Assembly: GCA_963713815.1 (NCBI GenBank)
Contig: CAVQNH010000042.1
Location: 124,001 to 188,000 of the forward strand
DNA from: RYN-230 sp963713815
Lineage (GTDB): Bacteria; Actinomycetota; Actinomycetes; Streptosporangiales; Streptosporangiaceae
DNA length: 64,000 nt
Direction of reading: 5' to 3'
The translations under genes and the position numbers were made by a program. The stretch's first letter is position 1, and each line of letters begins with the position of its first letter. The notes under the pieces were generated by a model. The model had not been told where the DNA came from, ran no database searches, and saw only the letters and a program-made list of their open reading frames with translations. This document shows positions 41,262-50,359 of the stretch, piece after piece.

Positions 41262-42761
41262 TTGACAGTAGCCACTTCACCGGAAGATCTGATGACCACT
41301 TTCGCCCCGGACCTGGTACCAGCCCCGCCGCGGGCCTCCCCGCGGGTGCCCGTCAAGCTGCCGGTGGAACTGCCGGTCGCGGCGGACCGGCACGCGCCGC
41401 TGCCGCTGACCGGCCAGATCGCGGCGCAGCTGCGTGAGGCCCTGGCGGCTGGCCGGCTGGCCGCCGGTGAGCGGCTGCCTTCGACTCGTGCGCTGGCCGC
41501 CGCGCTGGGCGTGAGCCGGACCGTGGTGACCGCGGCGTACACCCAGCTGTTCGCGGAGGGCTGGCTGGAGGGGCGGCACGGCTCGGGGACCTATGTGGCG
41601 CCGGGCGCTGCCGGGCCCCGTCCGCCCGCTGCGGCCCGCGCCGTCCCGGCTGAGGCTGCCTGGGTCCAGCCGGACGGGCCGGCCCTGGTCAGCCTGCGGC
41701 CCGGCATCCCGTGGCAGGCCGGGATCGACCCGGCGGCCTGGCGCCGGGCCTGGCGTCATGCGGGCACCGAGCCGGTGCCCGCCCAGCCGGAACCCCGTGG
41801 CCGCGCCGCCCTGCGCGAGGCCCTCACCGGGTACCTGCGGCGCAGCCGCGGCGTATCCGCCGCGGCGGACCAGATCCTGGTCACCCGCGGGGTGTCGGCC
41901 GGCCTCCGCCTCGTCGCCTCCGCGCTGCTCCAGCCGGGAGACCGGGTCGGCGTGGAGGAGCCCGGCTACCAGGCGGCCCGGGCGGTGTTCTCCTCGCGTG
42001 GCGCGCAGCTGGTGCCGTGCCGGGTGGACGGGGACGGCCTGGTGGTGGAGGAGCTCCCGGGCGACCTCCGGCTCGTCTACACCACGCCCGCGCACCAGTA
42101 CCCGCTGGGCGGCCGCCTGCCGGTGCCCCGGCGCCAGGCCCTGGCCGCCTGGGCCCGGGCCACCGGGGCGCTCATCGTCGAGGACGACTACGACGGTGAG
42201 TTCCGCTACGACGTCGCGCCGCTGCCCACCCTGTTCGGCCTCGACCCGGACGTCGTCATCTACCTCGGGACGACCAGCAAGACCCTCACCCCCGCGCTGG
42301 GGGCGGGCTGGCTGGTCGCCCGGCGGGATCTCCTCCCGGTCCTCACCGCGGCCGCGGCGGACCTGGGGGAGCGGGTGTCCGGGCCGGTCCAGCTGGCCGT
42401 GACCGAGCTCCTGGCCAGCGGGGAACTGGAGCGGCACGTGCGCCGGATGCGGCACGAGTACGCCCGGCGCCGCGCGGTCATGGTGACGGTCCTCGGCGGC
42501 AGGCTCACCGGGGACACCGCCGGGATGCACATGGTCCTGGAGCTGCCGCCCGGCACGGCCACCGCGGTGGCGGCGGCCGCGCGGGACCGTGGCGTCGAGG
42601 TGGCCACGCTGGAGCGCTACTTCGCCGGGCCGCCCGCCCGCGAGGGCCTGGTGCTCGGCTACGGCGCGGCTGACCTGGCTGCGGTCAGCCGCGGCTGCCA
42701 GGTCATCGCGGGGATCCTGGCCGGGCTGCCCGGTGCCCGGGGCGCCGGGGCGCCATGCTGA
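41262..42761 (+). CDS. MocR-type PLP-dependent GntR regulator
   Basis: 499 residues (489 from ATG 41292, which has GGAAG 6 bp upstream). N-terminal GntR winged helix: GERLPSTRALAAALGVSRTVVTAAYTQL and GRHGSGTYV. The C-terminal fold-type I aminotransferase-like domain: ILVTRGVSAGLRLV, VEEPGYQ, YTTPAHQYP, VEDDYDGEFRY and the PLP lysine in YLGTTSKTLTPALGAGW. MocR proteins sense PLP or amino acids and usually regulate a divergent neighbour, here the FMN protein. The first ten residues from TTG 41262 are doubtful. Confidence 0.9.
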   Translation: MTVATSPEDLMTTFAPDLVPAPPRASPRVPVKLPVELPVAADRHAPLPLTGQIAAQLREALAAGRLAAGERLPSTRALAAALGVSRTVVTAAYTQLFAEGWLEGRHGSGTYVAPGAAGPRPPAAARAVPAEAAWVQPDGPALVSLRPGIPWQAGIDPAAWRRAWRHAGTEPVPAQPEPRGRAALREALTGYLRRSRGVSAAADQILVTRGVSAGLRLVASALLQPGDRVGVEEPGYQAARAVFSSRGAQLVPCRVDGDGLVVEELPGDLRLVYTTPAHQYPLGGRLPVPRRQALAAWARATGALIVEDDYDGEFRYDVAPLPTLFGLDPDVVIYLGTTSKTLTPALGAGWLVARRDLLPVLTAAAADLGERVSGPVQLAVTELLASGELERHVRRMRHEYARRRAVMVTVLGGRLTGDTAGMHMVLELPPGTATAVAAAARDRGVEVATLERYFAGPPAREGLVLGYGAADLAAVSRGCQVIAGILAGLPGARGAGAPC

Positions 42762-43543
42762 CCGCAGAGGGAGCCGGTCAGCCGTTCGGTGTCGATGGCC
42801 CCCGGCCCGGACCCACTGCAGCCAGGTACCTGGGAGGCACCGAAATGGCCGCCCCGCGCCCAGTTGCGGCGGCGCTGCTGCCCGGGCTGGACCGAGCCCG
42901 GAACGGGCGCCGGGCGGCCCGCAGGCCACTCCCGGGTCACGTGCCACGAGTCGAGCCAGCCGACGATGTCGTGTCCGCGCACCACCGGGCCGTCGGTGAA
43001 CGGCGCCCACGCGTGGCCGATGACGCCGATCTGCACGCAGACGCGGCCCTCGTTGTTGACCCCGGGGAGACCGTCGCGGGCGGCGGGCGCCCTCGGCTCG
43101 CCGGGAAGCCGCCCCGCCATGGCGGCCATCTGCAGCCGGCCCGGGCCGTGCGTCCAGCCGGCCCCCTGCGTCCAGTCCGCCCCGTGCGTCCAGCCGGTGT
43201 TCAGCGCCCAGTCCGGGTCCTCGCCCCAGCCAGGCTCCGGGTTCCAGGCCGGGTCGGGCAGCCAGGCCTGCTCCTGCGCCCAGTGCGGCGCGTCGGGCCA
43301 GCCGAGCGCCCGCCCGGCCCGGACCACCGGGATGAGCTGGGCGACATCACCCGAGAGCGGATTCCATACCAGGTGAGGGGGGCGCCCGAGTTCAATGAGG
43401 CGCTCCGCCGCGGCGCGCGCCGATACCGTCATGGGGTCGGCGTGCAGCACCAGCCAGACCGCCCGCGGTGCGCCGCCCTTCAGGACGCCGCCATCAGCGG
43501 CGGCGAGGAGTCGCTCGGCCTCCGGCATCCACGCGTCAGTCAC
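42659..43543 (-). CDS. Amidase-like (PGRP/Amidase_2-type) protein with Trp-rich insertion
   Basis: 294 residues, tentative. The flanks look like an N-acetylmuramoyl-amidase fold: AVWLVLHADPMTVSA, HLVWNPLSGDVAQLIP, NEGRVCVQIGVIG, PFTDGP and GGHFGASQVP. The DPG aspartate that normally completes the zinc site reads S-G-P-G (near 245), so catalysis is doubtful. Residues about 82-160 form an insertion with a Trp every five to seven residues (PAWNPEPGWGEDPDW and on). The C-terminal 35 residues overlap the 3' end of the MocR gene on the other strand and may not be functional. No signal peptide. Confidence 0.6.
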   Translation of the reverse strand: MTDAWMPEAERLLAAADGGVLKGGAPRAVWLVLHADPMTVSARAAAERLIELGRPPHLVWNPLSGDVAQLIPVVRAGRALGWPDAPHWAQEQAWLPDPAWNPEPGWGEDPDWALNTGWTHGADWTQGAGWTHGPGRLQMAAMAGRLPGEPRAPAARDGLPGVNNEGRVCVQIGVIGHAWAPFTDGPVVRGHDIVGWLDSWHVTREWPAGRPAPVPGSVQPGQQRRRNWARGGHFGASQVPGCSGSGPGAIDTERLTGSLCGQHGAPAPRAPGSPARIPAMTWQPRLTAARSAAP

Positions 43544-43697
43544 TACGATCCTTCCGAGGGGTCTAGACCGGTGGCCGATCTGGCTCCCTTTAAGTACCTA
43601 CGCCAGGGCAGCTCAATAGTCCAGAGGCCCGTCCACCGCACGGTGGACGGTGCCTGCGGGCGGCCCCGGGCATGAGCGCGGGACAGGAGTGAGGGTT

Positions 43698-44810
43698 GTG
43701 GCGGATGACGATGTCCCCGGGATCGATGATGTCCGCGGGACCGACGACGTCCCCGGGATCGACGACGTCCCCAGGCTCGGCCGGTGGCTGGGCGAGAACG
43801 GTGTCACGGCCACCGGGACCCCGCCCCGGGTGCGGCTGATCGCCGGGGGCCGGTCCAACCTGACCTACCTGCTGGAGCCGGGGGAGGCAGACGCCCGGCT
43901 CGTGCTGCGGCGGCCGCCGCTGGGCCACGTGCTGCCCACCGCGCACGACATGAGCCGGGAGTACCGGGTGCTGAGCGCGCTGGCGGGCACCAGCGTCCCG
44001 GTGCCCGGCCCGGTGGCCCTGTGCCTGGACGCCGGCGTGATCGGCGCGCCGTTCTACCTGATGCGGTACGTGCCGGGGCTGGTGCTGCGCACCGCCGAGG
44101 ACGGGGCGCGGCTCACCCCGGTTCAGGCGCGGCAGCTGTCCGAGGATTTCACGGACATGCTCGCCGCGATCCACGGGGTGGATCTGGCCGCCGCGGGGCT
44201 GACCGGCTTCGGGCGGCCCGAAGGCTACATGGAGCGGCAGCTGGCCCGCTGGCAGCGGCAGTGGGAGCTGTCCGTCACCCGGGAGATGCCGGGGTACGAG
44301 GAACTGACCCGGCGGCTCGCGGCGGGCCTGCCGGGCCAGGACGGGCTCACGCCGTCGGGCGGCACCCTGGTGCACGGCGACTACCGGCTGGACAACATGC
44401 TCGTGGCGCTGGCCGGCGGCGTGGCGCGGCCCTCCATCGAGGCCGTCCTGGACTGGGAGATGTCCACCCTGGGCGATCCCCTGGCCGACCTCGGGCTGGC
44501 CCTCGTCTACTGGACGGAGCCGGGCGACAGCGACTCGCTGGACGTCGAGTGGGCCCCGGAGATCACCACCGGCCCGGGGTTCCTGACCCGCGCTGAGATC
44601 GCCGGCCGTTACGCCGCGGCGACCGGGCGGGACGTGAGCGCGCTGGGGTATTACATGGCCTTCGGCTGCTTCAAGCTCGCCGTGGTACTCGAGGGCATCC
44701 ACGCCCGGTTCCTGCAGCACAAGACGGTGGGCGAGGGGTTCGAGAAGGAGGGACCGGCGGTCGCGTCGCTCATCCAGCGCGCGCACCACCTGCTCGACGA
44801 GGGTGTCTGA
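43698..44810 (+). CDS. Phosphotransferase family protein of the acyl-CoA-dehydrogenase-associated type
   Basis: About 370 residues. Kinase-like motifs: LIAGGRSNLTYLLE, LVLRRPP, the catalytic loop LVHGDYRLDNMLV and VLDWEMSTLGDPLADLG, all characteristic of the FadE36/ACAD10-like aminoglycoside-phosphotransferase group. The physiological substrate of this group is unsettled; hydroxyacyl-CoA phosphorylation is known for ACAD10/11. The N-terminus contains the repeat DDVPGIDDV from an 18-bp tandem repeat. The start may be GTG 43689 or 43698. Confidence 0.87.
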   Translation: MADDDVPGIDDVRGTDDVPGIDDVPRLGRWLGENGVTATGTPPRVRLIAGGRSNLTYLLEPGEADARLVLRRPPLGHVLPTAHDMSREYRVLSALAGTSVPVPGPVALCLDAGVIGAPFYLMRYVPGLVLRTAEDGARLTPVQARQLSEDFTDMLAAIHGVDLAAAGLTGFGRPEGYMERQLARWQRQWELSVTREMPGYEELTRRLAAGLPGQDGLTPSGGTLVHGDYRLDNMLVALAGGVARPSIEAVLDWEMSTLGDPLADLGLALVYWTEPGDSDSLDVEWAPEITTGPGFLTRAEIAGRYAAATGRDVSALGYYMAFGCFKLAVVLEGIHARFLQHKTVGEGFEKEGPAVASLIQRAHHLLDEGV

Positions 44811-44860
44811 GCCCGGGCCGTGAACCGGCCGGGGCCAGCAAGCTGAGCCCGGACAAGGAA

Positions 44861-45091
44861 ATGAGGCCCGGCACCCCGCTCTTGCCGGACCTCATGTCCC
44901 GTCCCCGGCTAGTGGCCCGGTGAAAACTCGCGCCGAGCCGACCGTGCCGGGGGGCTGCCGTGAGGTCCGGCACCCCGCTCTTGCCGGACCTCACGCCTTG
45001 CTCTCCGGCTGGTTCCCCGGCGGCAACCCGCCGCTGGGGCCTTCCGGAGAAGAACCGTGAGGCCCGACGCCCCGCTCTCGTCGGGCCTCAC
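44861..45091. repeat. Array of three covarying hairpins with a conserved loop
   Basis: Hairpins at 44861-44895, 44960-44994 and 45057-45091 share the loop CCCCGCTCT and 13-bp stems. Stem 2 starts GTGAGGTCCGGCA and stem 3 starts GTGAGGCCCGACG, and both are perfectly paired, so the base changes are compensated. Start-to-start spacing is 99 and 97 bp. The array sits between the phosphotransferase (plus) and vWA (minus) 3' ends. It may be tandem terminators or a structured RNA. The rest of 44811-45173 holds no gene. Confidence 0.85.
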
Positions 45092-45173
45092 AAAGAAGAC
45101 GCGGGGCCCCTCAGGGGGGTTGTCAGAAAGATGTAAGAAATTTTGGCTGGACGACGAGGCCGCCTCGTGCCTG

Positions 45174-46943
45174 CTAGCCCCCGCAGTTGGGAGAGCACAG
45201 GCGCCGCGCGATCGCGCTGAAGAACACCTTGCTGATCTGCGCCGGATTGGTGATGTTGTACGCCTGGCCACTCGTGGCGCTGGCGATCCGCTGCAGCGCG
45301 TCGAAGTTCCCGGCGTTGCCGAACTTGATGATGATGATCTCGACCCGCCGCTTCGGGTTGTACAGCGTGCGCAGCTGCTGGACCAGCTGACCGGCACTGA
45401 TGTCGCCCGGGGCGTTGTCCACCCCGGCCGTCATGACCAGGACCGCGTTGTCGTACCGGGCCTGGTAGGTGCTCGTCATCTGCTTGAAGCCGGCCAGGAT
45501 CGAGCCGTACAGGGCCGCAGGCAGGGGAACCGGGTTGCCGGTCTTGGCCACCGCGGCGACCTGCTGGCGCCGGGTGATCAGGCCCAGCGGGGCGGCCAGC
45601 GGGCCGACCGGCACGAGCTGCTTGTAGGGCAGGCTCCCGCTGAGGTGGCTGGCGAAGGCCCAGTCACCCATCTGGGTCCCGTCGGGGAACTGGGCCAGGC
45701 CCAGGACCGCGGCCTGGCCGAGGACCTGTTCCAGGGTCGGGCCGCCGGGGGCGACCGGGGTGGCCATCTGCTTCGAGACGTCCAGCAGCACCAGGTCCCG
45801 CGATCCCAGGCTGAGCCGCTGCCAGGCCTGCAGGCTGGTCGCCGCCTCCCCGGTCGCCGCGGGCGGGGATACGATCGGCTGCCCGGTGTTCAGCCCGTAC
45901 TGGCCGATCCAGGGCGGTGCGCTGCCGGTGCCGGACCGGAATCCCTCGTACCGCACATAGGACGTCGCGTAGCTGGACTGCAGCGCCTTCTCGAACGCCC
46001 GGGCCGCCTTCAGCTTGAGCGGGTCCGAGGTGGTCGTCACGTAGGGGTAATCCAGCTGGGGGGTGCCCTGCACCGGGTAGCGGCCAGACAGCGGGTCCTG
46101 CGGGTGGGCCCGGTTGAACTGCGCGACCGCCTGCTCGGAGGCGATGGTGACCGGGCGCTCGTCCCGCGGCGGCTGGGCCAGGCTGGCCAGCGAGGCCAGC
46201 GCCCCGTTACTCCCGGAGTCCCGGGTGACCTGGACGTTGAACACGAAGTCGGTGAACGCGGCGAGGGTCTTGGCGGTCGTGCCGAGCACGTGCTGAAGCA
46301 GCCCCTGAAGCTGGATGAGCGTGGCCAGCCCGGCGGAACTCTGCGCCGGGTCGGGGAACTCCACGTGCAGCCCGAGCGCGCTGGCGGGGCCGCCGACCCG
46401 CTGCGGGAGCAGGAACTGCCAGCCCACGTCCGTGCCGAAGGCTGGCATCTGCTCGGCCACGGACCGGGGCATCACGATCATGAGCGGGGACCTGGCCACC
46501 GTGATGCCGGTGGGCTGGACGAGCTGGGCTCCGGCCGGCGAGCTGCGGGCCACATCGACCCACAGCGAGGAGTCCGGGATCCAGGCGTCGAATCCGGCGT
46601 GGCCGGACGGTGACTTGAGCCCGGACACCTCCGCGGCCGCGGTGGACGGCTGCTCGCTGACCACGTGGACCACGGCACAGTGCCCGTTCACGTCCTTGCG
46701 CTGCTTGTTGAACCACTTGCTCACGTGCTCGATCGCCGGGGCGACCTCGTCGGCCGCGGCCAGGTTGACCACGACCGGGTGGTCCGTGCACGACGCCCGG
46801 GCCACGACCGCCTCCGCGCCGAACGCGACCAGCAGCGTCGCGGCGATGACCCCGGCCAGCACCAGCGCGATCACCAGCACGAGCCGGCGCGGCCGCCGGC
46901 GCCGCTCGGGGCGGTCCGGGTACCCGGTGACTGCAGCGTTCAC
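45174..46943 (-). CDS. Membrane-anchored substrate-binding-like protein with C-terminal vWA domain
   Basis: 589 residues. One TM segment after a basic N-terminus (RRLVLVIALVLAGVIAATLL), so the rest is extracytoplasmic. A solute-binding-protein-like domain (about 55-330) contains FDAWIPDSSLWVDVA and MIVMPRSVAEQM. A von Willebrand A domain follows (about 395-580): LVLLDVSKQMA in the place of a MIDAS DxSxS, DNAVLVMTAGVDN and VEIIIIKFGNA. The MIDAS is degenerate (DVSKQ). The family is common in actinomycetes, with no firm function. Confidence 0.83.
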   Translation of the reverse strand: MNAAVTGYPDRPERRRRPRRLVLVIALVLAGVIAATLLVAFGAEAVVARASCTDHPVVVNLAAADEVAPAIEHVSKWFNKQRKDVNGHCAVVHVVSEQPSTAAAEVSGLKSPSGHAGFDAWIPDSSLWVDVARSSPAGAQLVQPTGITVARSPLMIVMPRSVAEQMPAFGTDVGWQFLLPQRVGGPASALGLHVEFPDPAQSSAGLATLIQLQGLLQHVLGTTAKTLAAFTDFVFNVQVTRDSGSNGALASLASLAQPPRDERPVTIASEQAVAQFNRAHPQDPLSGRYPVQGTPQLDYPYVTTTSDPLKLKAARAFEKALQSSYATSYVRYEGFRSGTGSAPPWIGQYGLNTGQPIVSPPAATGEAATSLQAWQRLSLGSRDLVLLDVSKQMATPVAPGGPTLEQVLGQAAVLGLAQFPDGTQMGDWAFASHLSGSLPYKQLVPVGPLAAPLGLITRRQQVAAVAKTGNPVPLPAALYGSILAGFKQMTSTYQARYDNAVLVMTAGVDNAPGDISAGQLVQQLRTLYNPKRRVEIIIIKFGNAGNFDALQRIASATSGQAYNITNPAQISKVFFSAIARRLCSPNCGG

Positions 46944-47050
46944 GGCGTCCCTCGATCAGGAAATCCGTGGTCCTCCACGGCGTTGACCCCCGACTTTATC
47001 GGGGCAATGCGGGACAGATCTGGCGGTTCCCCGGTTTGTAATCTGTCAGG

Positions 47051-47956
47051 GTGTCTGGCCCTATCGAGGTACGCGACCCGGCCGATCCGCGGCTGGCCGA
47101 CTACGTCTCACTGACCGACTCCGCCCTGCGCCTCAGTATGGAGTCGCGGGACGGGGTTTTCGTGGCGGAAGGGGAAAAAGTCATCCGCCGGGCCCTCGCC
47201 GCCGGCTTCGCGGCCCGTTCGCTGCTGGTCACGTCCGCCCGGCTGGCCCGGCTGGGCAGCCTGGTGCAGGAGTGCGCCGGCCCGGTGTACGTGGTGCCGG
47301 ATGACGTGGCCCGCCAGCTGACCGGATTCCAGGTGCACCGCGGAGCGCTGGCCTCGATGGCCCGGCGCGAGCTGCCCGCGGTCGCGGGGCTGCTGGCCGG
47401 CGCGCGGCGCGTGGTGGTGCTGGAAGACCTGGTCGACCACGGCAACGTGGGAGCGATCTTCCGCTGCGCGGCGGCGTTCGGCATCGACGCGGTGATCGTG
47501 TCGCCGCGCTGCGCCGACCCGCTCTACCGGCGCTCGGTGAAGGTGTCCATGGGCGCGGTGTTCGCGATCCCGTACGCGCGGATGAGCAACTGGTACGACG
47601 GCCTGGCGCAGCTGCGCGCGGCCGGGTTCCGGCTGCTGGCGCTGACCCCGGACCAGTCCGCGACGCCGATCGGCACCGCGCTGGGGCCCGGGACCCGGCC
47701 GGACAGCCGGGTCGCGCTGCTGCTCGGCACCGAGGGAGACGGCCTGTCCTCCCGCTGGATGCACGAGGCCGACTCGTGCGTGTGCATCCCGATGGCCCCG
47801 CGCGCGATGGCGGCCGGCGTGGACTCCCTCAACGTCGTCGCGGCCGCCGCCATCGCCTGCCACGCCCTCGCTACCCCGATCACCCCTACGGATCAGTCAC
47901 CCCCATCAGCCCCACGGACCAGCCGCCCCCATCAGCCCCACCAGCACCGGACGTGA
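47051..47956 (+). CDS. SpoU/TrmH family RNA 2'-O-methyltransferase
   Basis: 301 residues. An N-terminal substrate-binding domain (VAEGEKVIRRALAAGF) and the SPOUT knot: VVVLEDLVDHGNVGAIFRCAAAFG (motif 1), ALLLGTEGDGLSSRW (motif 2) and CIPMAPRAMAAGVDSLNVVAAAAI (motif 3). It methylates rRNA or tRNA ribose. A GTG start with a weak ribosome site. The C-terminal 25 residues are a Pro/Thr/His low-complexity tail. Confidence 0.92.
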   Translation: MSGPIEVRDPADPRLADYVSLTDSALRLSMESRDGVFVAEGEKVIRRALAAGFAARSLLVTSARLARLGSLVQECAGPVYVVPDDVARQLTGFQVHRGALASMARRELPAVAGLLAGARRVVVLEDLVDHGNVGAIFRCAAAFGIDAVIVSPRCADPLYRRSVKVSMGAVFAIPYARMSNWYDGLAQLRAAGFRLLALTPDQSATPIGTALGPGTRPDSRVALLLGTEGDGLSSRWMHEADSCVCIPMAPRAMAAGVDSLNVVAAAAIACHALATPITPTDQSPPSAPRTSRPHQPHQHRT

Positions 47957-48004
47957 CGATCTGAGTTCGGGGCGATCATGGCCAGCGCCACTTTTCCGCG
48001 GACG

Positions 48005-48043
48005 GTGCGCCATTCCGGGGTGTTTTGTCCCGTTTCGGCGCAC
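48005..48043. terminator. Hairpin between convergent SpoU and sugar-kinase genes
   Basis: Arms GTGCGCC and GGCGCAC with an inner CCGGG/CCCG pairing around a T-rich loop. It lies between the two convergent stops and could serve both. Confidence 0.5.
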
Positions 48044-48078
48044 GGTGCGCGTGGGAAACGTGGACGGGAGCGGCTCGT

Positions 48079-49104
48079 TCACATGCCGGGGGGAGCCAGC
48101 GGCGGGGGAGGGTAGGCGGCGCGGAGGCGGCGTTCGGCGTCGGGGGCGGCACCGGCCCGGTCCAGGCCGAGCAGGGCGGCGCCCGCGATCGGCGGCACCT
48201 GCACCACGCTGACCTGAGCGCCGGGCGCCGGGCCGGCCAGCCGTTCGGCGATCCAGCTGAGCAGCTGCGGGTCACGGGCGGTGAGCACCCCGCCGCCCAG
48301 CACCACGGGAACCGCCGACCCGCTGAGGCCGAGCCGCCGGATCACCGTGCCCGCCATCGTGACGATCTCGTCGGCCAGCCGGCTGACCAGGTCGCGGGCG
48401 ACCTGATCCCCCTGGGCGGCCGTGGCCATCAGCGGCGGGGCCAGGCCCTGCAGGTCGTCTTCGGAGATCTTGCCCAGGTGGATGGCCACCGCGACGTCGC
48501 GGACCTCGGCCAGGCCGAAATGGCCGGCCACCACGTCGCGCAGCGCGGTCTGCGGCCCGCGGCCGTCCTCGGCGCGGATCGCCCACCACAGCGCGGCCCG
48601 GCCCAGGCCGTAGGCGCCGCCCCAGTCGCCGGTGATGCCGCCCAGCGCCAGGAACCCGGTGGTCCGCCCGTCCGGGGCGACGCCCACGCAGTTGATGCCG
48701 GCGCCGCAGGTCACGGCCACGCCCCAGGGGCGGCCCCGGGGCGTGTCGAGGCCGGCCCGGAGGACCGCGAACGTGTCGTTGGCGACCTCGGTGGTCGTGC
48801 TCCATCCCGCGGCCGTGATCAGGCCGGCCAGCCGTTCCTCTTCCTCGGGCAGGTCAGCGTTGGCCATGCAGGCCACGGTGTGCGCCGCCACCGGCCACCC
48901 GCCCGGCAGCCCCGCGTCGAGGGCGGCCGCCCCGATCACCGCGCCGATCGCCTCCAGCACCGGCGGGGTGGGGAACGTGCGTACCCCGGGCCCGCGGCCC
49001 CCGGCGAGCAGCGACCCGTCCGCGGCGACCAGGGCGATGTCGGTCTTGCTGTTCCCGCCGTCGATGGCCAGGACAGCAGGCAGTTCTGCCGGGCTAGCGC
49101 TCAT
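48079..49104 (-). CDS. BadF/BadG/BcrA-type N-acetylglucosamine kinase family protein
   Basis: 341 residues from ATG 49104 (MSASPAELPAVLAIDGGNS). ATP motifs: AIDGGNSKTDIALV, GAGINCVGV, ALGGITGDWGGAYGLGRAAL and VVLGGGVL. Eukaryotic and bacterial relatives phosphorylate GlcNAc, or GlcN in actinobacteria. It is the last gene of the uptake operon, overlapping GH4 by 11 bp. It likely traps a monosaccharide released from the imported sugar. Confidence 0.9.
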   Translation of the reverse strand: MSASPAELPAVLAIDGGNSKTDIALVAADGSLLAGGRGPGVRTFPTPPVLEAIGAVIGAAALDAGLPGGWPVAAHTVACMANADLPEEEERLAGLITAAGWSTTTEVANDTFAVLRAGLDTPRGRPWGVAVTCGAGINCVGVAPDGRTTGFLALGGITGDWGGAYGLGRAALWWAIRAEDGRGPQTALRDVVAGHFGLAEVRDVAVAIHLGKISEDDLQGLAPPLMATAAQGDQVARDLVSRLADEIVTMAGTVIRRLGLSGSAVPVVLGGGVLTARDPQLLSWIAERLAGPAPGAQVSVVQVPPIAGAALLGLDRAGAAPDAERRLRAAYPPPPLAPPGM

Positions 49105-50359
49105 TGGCCCAGGGCAGGAAGGCCTGGTTCTCCGCGATGAGCCGGTCGGCCAGGCCATCGGCCAGGTCGATCTGGCCGACCAGGGGATGGGCCAGCAGCG
49201 CGGCCCGGACCCGGTCCCGGCCGCCGCGCCGCGCGGCGTCCACGGCCAGTTCCTCGTACGCGGACACGTGCGCGATCAGCCCGCGCATCAGCGGCGGCAG
49301 CGGCGCGGCCGGCACCGGGCGGGCGCCGTGCGCCCCGATCACCGCGGGCACCTCGATCACGGCGTCGTCGGCCAGGAACGGGAACGTGCCCGCGTTCCGG
49401 ACGTTGACCACCTGGACGTCCCCGGTGTCACCGGCCAGCGAGGCGAGCAGCGCCACCGCCGCCTCGGAGTAGAACGCGCCGCCGCGCTCGGACAGCAGGG
49501 CGGGCTTGTGATCCAGGGCCGGGTCGGCGTACATGGCCAGCAGTTCCCGCTCGATCGCCGCGACTTCCTCGGCCCGGGTCGGGCGGGTCCGCTCCTCGGC
49601 CACCACCGCGTCGTGCGCCCAGAAGTAGCGCAGGTAATAGGACGGCACCGCGCCCACGTCGTGCAGCACCGACGCGGGCAGGCCGGTGTGCGAGGCGATC
49701 TCCTCGCCGTGCGCGGCGATCAGCCCGGGCAGCCGGTCGGTTCCGTCCACCAGGACGGCCCGCTCCCAGGTCAGGTGGTTGAGGCCGACGTGATCCAGCT
49801 GGACCTGGGCCGGGTCGGTGCCCAGCAGCCGGGCGAACAGCCGCTGGAACCCGATGGCCACGTTGCACAGGCCGACCGCGCGGTGCCCGGCGTCCAGCAG
49901 GGCGCGGGTCACGATGCCGACCGGGTTGGTGAAGTCGATGATCCAGGCACCGGGGTCGGCCCGCTGCCGGGCCCGCTCGGCGATGTCCAGCACGATCGGC
50001 ACGGTGCGCAGCGCCTTGGCCAGCCCGCCCGCGCCGGTGGTCTCCTGGCCGATGCAGCCGCACTCCAGCGGCCAGGTCTCGTCCCGCTGCCGGGCGGCCT
50101 GGCCGCCCACCCGGAGCTGGAGCAGGACGGCGCCCGCCCCGTCGATGCCCGCGTCCAGGTCGGTCGTCCAGCTGACCCGCGCCGGGTGCCCGTACGCGCG
50201 CATGATCCGGGCCGACACCGGCCCGACCACGGCCAGCCTGCTCTCGTCCGGGTCGACCAGGGTCAGCTCGGTGACCTTGAGCGCACCGGTCAGCCGGGCC
50301 ACCCCGTCGACCAGTTCCGGTGTGTAGGTCGATCCGCCGCCCACCACTGCGATCTTCAT
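49094..50359 (-). CDS. GH4 family glycosidase (6-phospho-beta-glucosidase type)
   Basis: 421 residues from ATG 50359 (MKIAVVGGGSTYTPELV). GH4 uses NAD+ and a divalent metal in an oxidation-elimination mechanism. Visible features are the NAD loop GGGSTYTPE, DFTNPVG, the metal Cys in GLCNVAIGFQR and the metal His in VGLNHLTW. The CNV/GLNH pattern is that of beta-specific phospho-glycosidases rather than alpha-glucosidases. It overlaps the OppF stop (ATGA). With a kinase in the same operon, hydrolysis of a phosphorylated disaccharide is a reasonable inference. Confidence 0.9.
   Translation of the reverse strand: MKIAVVGGGSTYTPELVDGVARLTGALKVTELTLVDPDESRLAVVGPVSARIMRAYGHPARVSWTTDLDAGIDGAGAVLLQLRVGGQAARQRDETWPLECGCIGQETTGAGGLAKALRTVPIVLDIAERARQRADPGAWIIDFTNPVGIVTRALLDAGHRAVGLCNVAIGFQRLFARLLGTDPAQVQLDHVGLNHLTWERAVLVDGTDRLPGLIAAHGEEIASHTGLPASVLHDVGAVPSYYLRYFWAHDAVVAEERTRPTRAEEVAAIERELLAMYADPALDHKPALLSERGGAFYSEAAVALLASLAGDTGDVQVVNVRNAGTFPFLADDAVIEVPAVIGAHGARPVPAAPLPPLMRGLIAHVSAYEELAVDAARRGGRDRVRAALLAHPLVGQIDLADGLADRLIAENQAFLPWANER

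Noticed and set aside
41261..41269. GTTGACAGT just before the MocR gene as a sixth operator of the 1-15 kb island
   Set aside because: It overlaps the possible TTG start and is 26 kb from the island. TTGACA also fits a -35 box, so one match is not evidence of shared control.
44861..45091. Hairpin array as a CRISPR
   Set aside because: The repeated part is palindromic, the copies vary, there are only three, and the interval is about 98 bp.
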